From positions 1-24,230 of IMG/VR virus record IMGVR_UViG_3300028597_000069: a DNA stretch of 24,230 nt; one strand, given 5' to 3'. Each line of letters begins with the position of its first letter. The first letter of the stretch is position 1. This document shows positions 19,966 through 24,230 of the stretch, in pieces. The notes under the pieces are model-generated. The model ran no database searches. It saw nothing but the letters and a program-made list of their open reading frames with translations, and was not told where the DNA came from. The translations under genes and the position numbers were made by a program. This DNA comes from a virus.

Positions 19966-22799
19966 TACAGCCCCCAATAGACAGGTCGGTACAGCCGCAC
20001 CCGCGCGCCGGCGGTCTGCGCCTTGCTGATGCCGTTGACCGCCCGGGTGACGGTGAACGTCTGCGGCGAGCTCGCGCCGCTGATGGTGGACACGGTCATC
20101 TGCTCACCGGCCACCATGATGTCGAACGGGAAGCTACCCGCGTCGGTCGTCCACAGGTCCGCGGTGAACGGTGTCGAGGAGTTGGCCGCCACCGACAGCG
20201 ACGTCGCCGACGAGGTCACCCCGGCGCTCAGCGTCGAGGTGCCGTGGTCGTAGCGCGACGTCCCGGCCTCGGTGGTGTAGTCGTAGCGGCCGGTGTTGTA
20301 GATCGTCGCCGGGGTCGTGTTGTACGTGATGGTCCACAGGTACCGGCCCAGCTCCTCGCTGTAACCCTGCACCAGCAGCAGCACGTCGTCGGGGGGCAGC
20401 CACGCGGGCAGGTCCACCAGCGCCGCGGTCATGCCCACGTCGAGGGCCATCGCCTGCGCGGTCAGCGTGGCCGAGGCGGTGAACACGGAGCGGTGCAGCC
20501 CGACGGCCAGGTTCGGGTAGCGGGCCTCGTCGGTCGACCCGCGGTTCGCGATCCATGAGGCGACCTCGGCGCAGCGCGAGTCCAGCTCGAGGTTCAGGGT
20601 CAGGTCGGTGTCGTACCGGCCGATGCCGGACGGCGGGTCCAGCACGCTCATGGCCCCGGATTCGATCTCGCGGCGGCCGGACCCGGCCTGCGCCCGGCGC
20701 ACCGTCACGTCGTTGGCGACGCCCTGGTCGTCCTCGGTGGGCACCGGCACCTCGGACAGGTGCTTGGCGTCGTAGTCCAGGTCGATGTCGCGGCGGTGCT
20801 CGAGCGCGGTGCGGGTCCAGTACTGCAGGCCGAGGAAGTCGCGGCCCTCGGCCAGGATGCCCAGGTCCGCATCGGCGGCGTCGTACATCAGGTCCATGTA
20901 CGTGCTCACGGTCTGATAGCCGAGCGTCTCGGTGTCGTCGGGGTCACCGACCACCTCGAGGGCCACCCCGTTCTCGTCGGACAGCCGGGCCATCCGGGCG
21001 CCGGCGGTCTCCCCCAGGTAGGCGTTCCCGGCCTGCGCCAGGGCGGTGGTGACGAAGTCCTCATCGGTGGTGGAGGTGTGCACGTGGCCGATCTGCGCGT
21101 CCACGAAGCTCGCCGACCCGGCCGTGCTGATGACCACCTGCGAGATCCGCCCCGGGCTGCCGGCGAAGGTGTTCGGCCCGATCCCGACGAACGACTCGGC
21201 GGCGACGTTCGACCAGCGGGCCGAGTACGACACGTTGCCCCCGGACGTCTCCATGATCAGGTTCATGGCGAGCCACTGCCCGTTCGGGGTGTACGACACC
21301 CCGCCGAACGAGCCGAACAGCACCGACTGGGTGTCCAGCACGGTCAGGGTCGCGTCGAGGAACTCGAACACGAACCCCAGCGCACCCACCTTGATGTTGA
21401 CCTTGCGGGCGGTGCCGGTGGTGGTCAGCGTGCAGAACGTCGAGTCCGACGCGGGCAGCGCGGCCAGCTTGAAATACATGGTGAAGTAGTTGGTGGCGGT
21501 CGCCGCGGTCGTCTTGGGGGTGCCGATGAACCGGCTGGTGGTGGCGCCCAGCGTGGTCACCTGCTCGGCGCCGGGCAGCGTCGAGGCGCCGCCGGGGGTC
21601 AGCGAGGTCGCTACGGCGTCGCGGGCACCGGACACGGCGCTGGCCGCGGCGGTGGCGCTCGCCCCGTCCTCGAGGGGCCAGTACCCGGTGAGGGTGGAGC
21701 GCTGCGACAACGCCCGGTAGATCGGTGAGCGGACCGGGGAGGCGCCCTGGGTCAGCCGGCGGATCACCCCTGAGGCGGTGCCGGTGATGTACACGTCCCG
21801 GCCGGACGGATCCCAGCGCTGCGGCAGGCTGGACAGCTCACCCCAGAACCGGCACCGATCGGAGGTGACCCGCGCGCCCGTACCTACGGTCCAGGTCTTG
21901 CCGGTGGAGTCGGCGAACGACGTCGCCCCGAACGACTGGGCGGTGAAGTCCGGGTTGGCGACGGTGCTGCCACCGATCGACGACAGCACCCGCAGCTTGT
22001 GGAACCGGCCCTGAAACGCCATGCCGTTGGAGAACACGGTGGCGTCGTCGTCGGCCTGCCCGGCGGTCAGCACCGCGCTGGACGAGAAGATAGACGTCAC
22101 GCCCGCGGTCGTCACGGTGGTGCCCAGCTGGGTGTACGTGCCGTCGATGCTCGAGGCGGTGTAGAACGCCACGTCGTGACCGGCCGCCCCGTTGTTCACG
22201 TCCAGGGTGACCTTGACGCTGATCCGGCCGGCCGTCGCGGGCACGGCGGCGGTGGAGGTGCGGGTGACCCGGGTCGCGAGGGTGCCGGCGGTCGTCCAGG
22301 AGAACAGCAGCTTGCCGTCGGGGGCGATGTACAGCACCCATGACCGCTGCTCCCCGGTGAGCTTGTACTTGCCGGCGATGATCTGATACAGCGGCGGTCG
22401 CCAGCTGTAGGGCTGAATGTCGGCGCGGACCTCGATGTCGCCGACAATGTCGAGCGCCGCCGTGTCCGGGGTGCTGGCGCGGGCGGTGAGGGTCTCGGAG
22501 AAGTCGTGCGGCAGCCGCAGATACGTATCGCCGGTCCCGGCCAGGACCCGCACCTGCGTGTTGCGGGGCAGCAGCCCGTAGTAGATCGACGACGGGTTCC
22601 GGTTGGAGAGCAGCCCGTCGCGGTTGTTCAGGATCAGTGACGCCGACTGCGCCGCGACCCGGGACTGCTCGTTGGAACGCCCTCGGCTGATCCGGATACC
22701 CGGCTGGCCACCCTCCGCGCGCACGCGCGAGGACAGGTCCGTCCACGTCCCGTTGATCAGGAACTCGGTGACCGGGTTACCGGTGGCAGGGAATCCCAT
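19965..22799 (-). CDS. Large minor tail protein with two LamG-like domains
   Basis: A 944-residue protein. The ATG (22799-22797) overlaps the tape measure stop by 1 nt (TGATG). The N-terminal part (residues 1-90, TEFLINGTWTDLSSRVRAEG and SASLILNNRDGLLSNRNPSS) is typical of actinophage minor tail proteins. Residues about 115-300 and 369-590 resemble LamG/concanavalin-like lectin domains (SWVLYIAPDGKLLFSW; LTGYWPLEDGASA). The remaining roughly 350 residues (ARMARLSDENGVALEVVGDP onward) look like a hub or distal-tail portion. It probably combines the distal tail/hub and carbohydrate-binding functions, since no separate Dit-like protein is encoded between it and the tape measure. Confidence 0.82.
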   Translation of the reverse strand: MGFPATGNPVTEFLINGTWTDLSSRVRAEGGQPGIRISRGRSNEQSRVAAQSASLILNNRDGLLSNRNPSSIYYGLLPRNTQVRVLAGTGDTYLRLPHDFSETLTARASTPDTAALDIVGDIEVRADIQPYSWRPPLYQIIAGKYKLTGEQRSWVLYIAPDGKLLFSWTTAGTLATRVTRTSTAAVPATAGRISVKVTLDVNNGAAGHDVAFYTASSIDGTYTQLGTTVTTAGVTSIFSSSAVLTAGQADDDATVFSNGMAFQGRFHKLRVLSSIGGSTVANPDFTAQSFGATSFADSTGKTWTVGTGARVTSDRCRFWGELSSLPQRWDPSGRDVYITGTASGVIRRLTQGASPVRSPIYRALSQRSTLTGYWPLEDGASATAAASAVSGARDAVATSLTPGGASTLPGAEQVTTLGATTSRFIGTPKTTAATATNYFTMYFKLAALPASDSTFCTLTTTGTARKVNIKVGALGFVFEFLDATLTVLDTQSVLFGSFGGVSYTPNGQWLAMNLIMETSGGNVSYSARWSNVAAESFVGIGPNTFAGSPGRISQVVISTAGSASFVDAQIGHVHTSTTDEDFVTTALAQAGNAYLGETAGARMARLSDENGVALEVVGDPDDTETLGYQTVSTYMDLMYDAADADLGILAEGRDFLGLQYWTRTALEHRRDIDLDYDAKHLSEVPVPTEDDQGVANDVTVRRAQAGSGRREIESGAMSVLDPPSGIGRYDTDLTLNLELDSRCAEVASWIANRGSTDEARYPNLAVGLHRSVFTASATLTAQAMALDVGMTAALVDLPAWLPPDDVLLLVQGYSEELGRYLWTITYNTTPATIYNTGRYDYTTEAGTSRYDHGTSTLSAGVTSSATSLSVAANSSTPFTADLWTTDAGSFPFDIMVAGEQMTVSTISGASSPQTFTVTRAVNGISKAQTAGARVRLYRPVYWGL

Positions 22800-24230
22800 C
22801 AGGTCCCCAGCACCGTCTGCACGTTGCCACCCTGCGCCCGGATCCCGCCGCGCAGCGCCTCCATGATCGACCGGGTGAACTGCGCCTCAGCGTCACGGGC
22901 GAACCGCAGGGTCACCTCCACCTTGCCGCCCCCGCCGGCCGCCATGCGCATACTGTCCGGGTTGGAGTGCACCTGCGTGCCAGGCGGCAGGTCGAGCAAC
23001 TCCGGGCCGCGCTCACCGACCCAGGTCCGGCCGTTGCGGGCACCACCGGCCGCGGCCGCGCCGACCAGCCCACCGGACGCCCGGGCGCCGGTGACGGAGT
23101 TACCGCCGTAGCTGATGTTCTCCTTGCGGGTCACCAGATACGTCTGACGGAAGGTGCCCTCCCAGGCGTGCGCGGCCGCTGATGCGTCGCGCAGGGACGC
23201 CTCGAGGCGGTCCATCTGGCCTTTGGTCAGTCCGGCGTTGCGTAGCGCGGTGCGCATGGCCGGGGTCAGCTTGCCGTTGAACCCGCCGGCGGCCGCGCCC
23301 ACCTTGCTGTTGAGCCCGAACGCGGCCTGCCCCAGTTCGGCCATGGCTTCCTTGGCCTCCCGGGAGCGGGGGCCGTGCTTCTTCAGCGCGTCGTTGTAGT
23401 TGGCCTGCGCCCTGGCCACGTCCCGCTGGCCCTTGATCATGGCGAACAGCGGGTCGGTCTGCGCCTGCATCTCGTCGGCGAGGCTCTTGAGTGCGCTCTC
23501 CTGCTCCTTGGTCGCCGACGTCGACGCGTCCTGCGCGTCCTTCAGTTTCTGCAGATAGGCGTTGTAGTCGTTGGCCTCGCCGGCGGCCCCGATCAGGCCC
23601 TGCCGGTACAGCTCGGCGGCCTCGCTGCCTTTCTTGTAGCCGTCCGCGGTGAGGTCCAGCCACGTCGAATGGTCCTCGAGGGCGTACCGCTGTTTGTCGA
23701 TGCTGTCGTCGAGGTCGTCGGTGGCACCTTTGGTCTCGGCCAGCCAGTTGACCAGCGTGCCCAGCACCGTCACGGTGTTGGTCAGTGACCGGCCCAGGTC
23801 GTCGACCGACGAGGCAGCCTCGTCGCCGTTGTCGGCCAGGGAGTCGAACACGTTGGAGACAGCCGTGCCGATGTTGTCGAACAGGCGCCCGAATGACTCG
23901 AAGACCGGCGAAGCGCCGGCCACCAGATTCCGGATCGACCTGATGATTTTCGTGCCGCCGGACAGGACACCATCCAGCAGCGGATCGACGAACTTGGAAC
24001 TGTCATCGAAGATGGACTTGATGTCGGGGAGCACGCCCCGAAATGCCGTCTTGACCTTCGCTATGGAATTGAGCGCCACCGGCACATACGACGACGCGGC
24101 CTCTTTCAGGTCGGCGCCGACAGACTCTTTCAGCTCCGCGCCTGCGGCCTTGACTGCCGGGTCTTTCGCGGCCAGCATCAGCCCGCCGATGATGCCGGCC
24201 CCGCCGGCCCCGCCCATCACCCCGGCCGCG
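22799..24230 (-). CDS. Tape measure protein, C-terminal part (continues across the window ends)
   Basis: The frame is open from the right edge (24230 gives the last base of a Ser codon split by the ends) to the TGA at 22801-22799, adding 476 residues. It begins AAGVMGGAGGAGIIGGLM, then LAAKDPAVKAAGAELKES, a highly typical actinophage tape measure segment, followed by long amphipathic helices, a region with DDLDDSIDKQRYALEDHSTW, and a C-terminal GERGPELLDLPPGTQVHSN motif usual for these proteins. A GTG/ATG pair at 24220 is probably not the start, since the left-edge fragment supplies the family's N terminus in frame. Combined length about 544 residues implies a short tail, roughly 80 nm at 1.5 angstrom per residue. 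Family very secure. Confidence 0.9.
   Translation of the reverse strand, partial: AAGVMGGAGGAGIIGGLMLAAKDPAVKAAGAELKESVGADLKEAASSYVPVALNSIAKVKTAFRGVLPDIKSIFDDSSKFVDPLLDGVLSGGTKIIRSIRNLVAGASPVFESFGRLFDNIGTAVSNVFDSLADNGDEAASSVDDLGRSLTNTVTVLGTLVNWLAETKGATDDLDDSIDKQRYALEDHSTWLDLTADGYKKGSEAAELYRQGLIGAAGEANDYNAYLQKLKDAQDASTSATKEQESALKSLADEMQAQTDPLFAMIKGQRDVARAQANYNDALKKHGPRSREAKEAMAELGQAAFGLNSKVGAAAGGFNGKLTPAMRTALRNAGLTKGQMDRLEASLRDASAAAHAWEGTFRQTYLVTRKENISYGGNSVTGARASGGLVGAAAAGGARNGRTWVGERGPELLDLPPGTQVHSNPDSMRMAAGGGGKVEVTLRFARDAEAQFTRSIMEALRGGIRAQGGNVQTVLGT

Noticed and set aside
1-24230. tRNA genes, rRNA, insertion sequences, CRISPR arrays, attachment sites
   Set aside because: I looked for cloverleaf-like segments, transposase motifs, spaced identical repeats and integrase-linked repeats and saw none that I could support.

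Overview
The window reads as one complete, circular, tailed-phage-like element from a high-GC actinomycete, probably Streptomyces or the Micromonosporaceae. The evidence is the heavy G/C bias at third codon positions, frequent GTG starts, and phage and plasmid protein families typical of that group. Every convincing gene lies on the minus strand. Almost all neighbours overlap by 1 nt (TGATG type) or 4 nt (ATGA or GTGA), so the element is tightly packed and translationally coupled. The left edge holds the first 67 codons of a tape measure gene and the right edge holds the rest of the same gene. The split codon and the reading frame match across the ends, which argues for a closed (or circularly permuted) molecule of about 24.2 kb opened inside that gene.

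In transcription order (decreasing coordinate), a candidate promoter at 19250-19278 starts an accessory or 'early' block of about 7 kb (19243 down to 11892). It contains small unknown proteins, a large P-loop ATPase that is the best replication-protein candidate (17199-18629), a 225-bp non-coding region with six copies of GGGGGGAC around an AT-rich tract (candidate origin or control region), more small proteins, a TraB/FtsK-type DNA translocase (13636-15402), a DUF2637/SpdA-like membrane protein, two small Spd-like membrane proteins and a GIY-YIG-like nuclease. This block resembles the transfer and replication genes of actinomycete conjugative plasmids and AICEs rather than a usual phage early region.

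After a hairpin terminator (11839-11868) and a candidate late promoter (11789-11817) comes a standard siphovirus morphogenesis operon: small and large terminase, a small membrane protein, portal, ClpP-like prohead protease, HK97-fold capsid protein, two capsid-associated structural proteins, small proteins including a holin-like one, head-tail connector, gp10-like neck protein, tail terminator, two paralogous tail tube proteins separated by a small conserved protein, the tail assembly chaperone pair G/GT with a canonical -1 slippery heptamer, then across the junction the tape measure protein, a 944-residue minor tail protein and a C1q/TNF-like tail-tip protein. A 14-bp hairpin terminator (19358-19401) closes the circle just upstream of the early promoter.

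I see no integrase, endolysin, classical repressor or ParA. The most economical reading is a phage-plasmid: packaged in a siphovirus particle, replicating as a plasmid, and carrying a Streptomyces-type double-stranded DNA translocase. The strongest unexplained signal is an array of eleven same-direction GGGACA hexamers inside the DUF2637 gene. Codon choice there keeps the DNA word fixed beyond what the protein needs, suggesting a binding site for the translocase or a replication protein written into a coding sequence.
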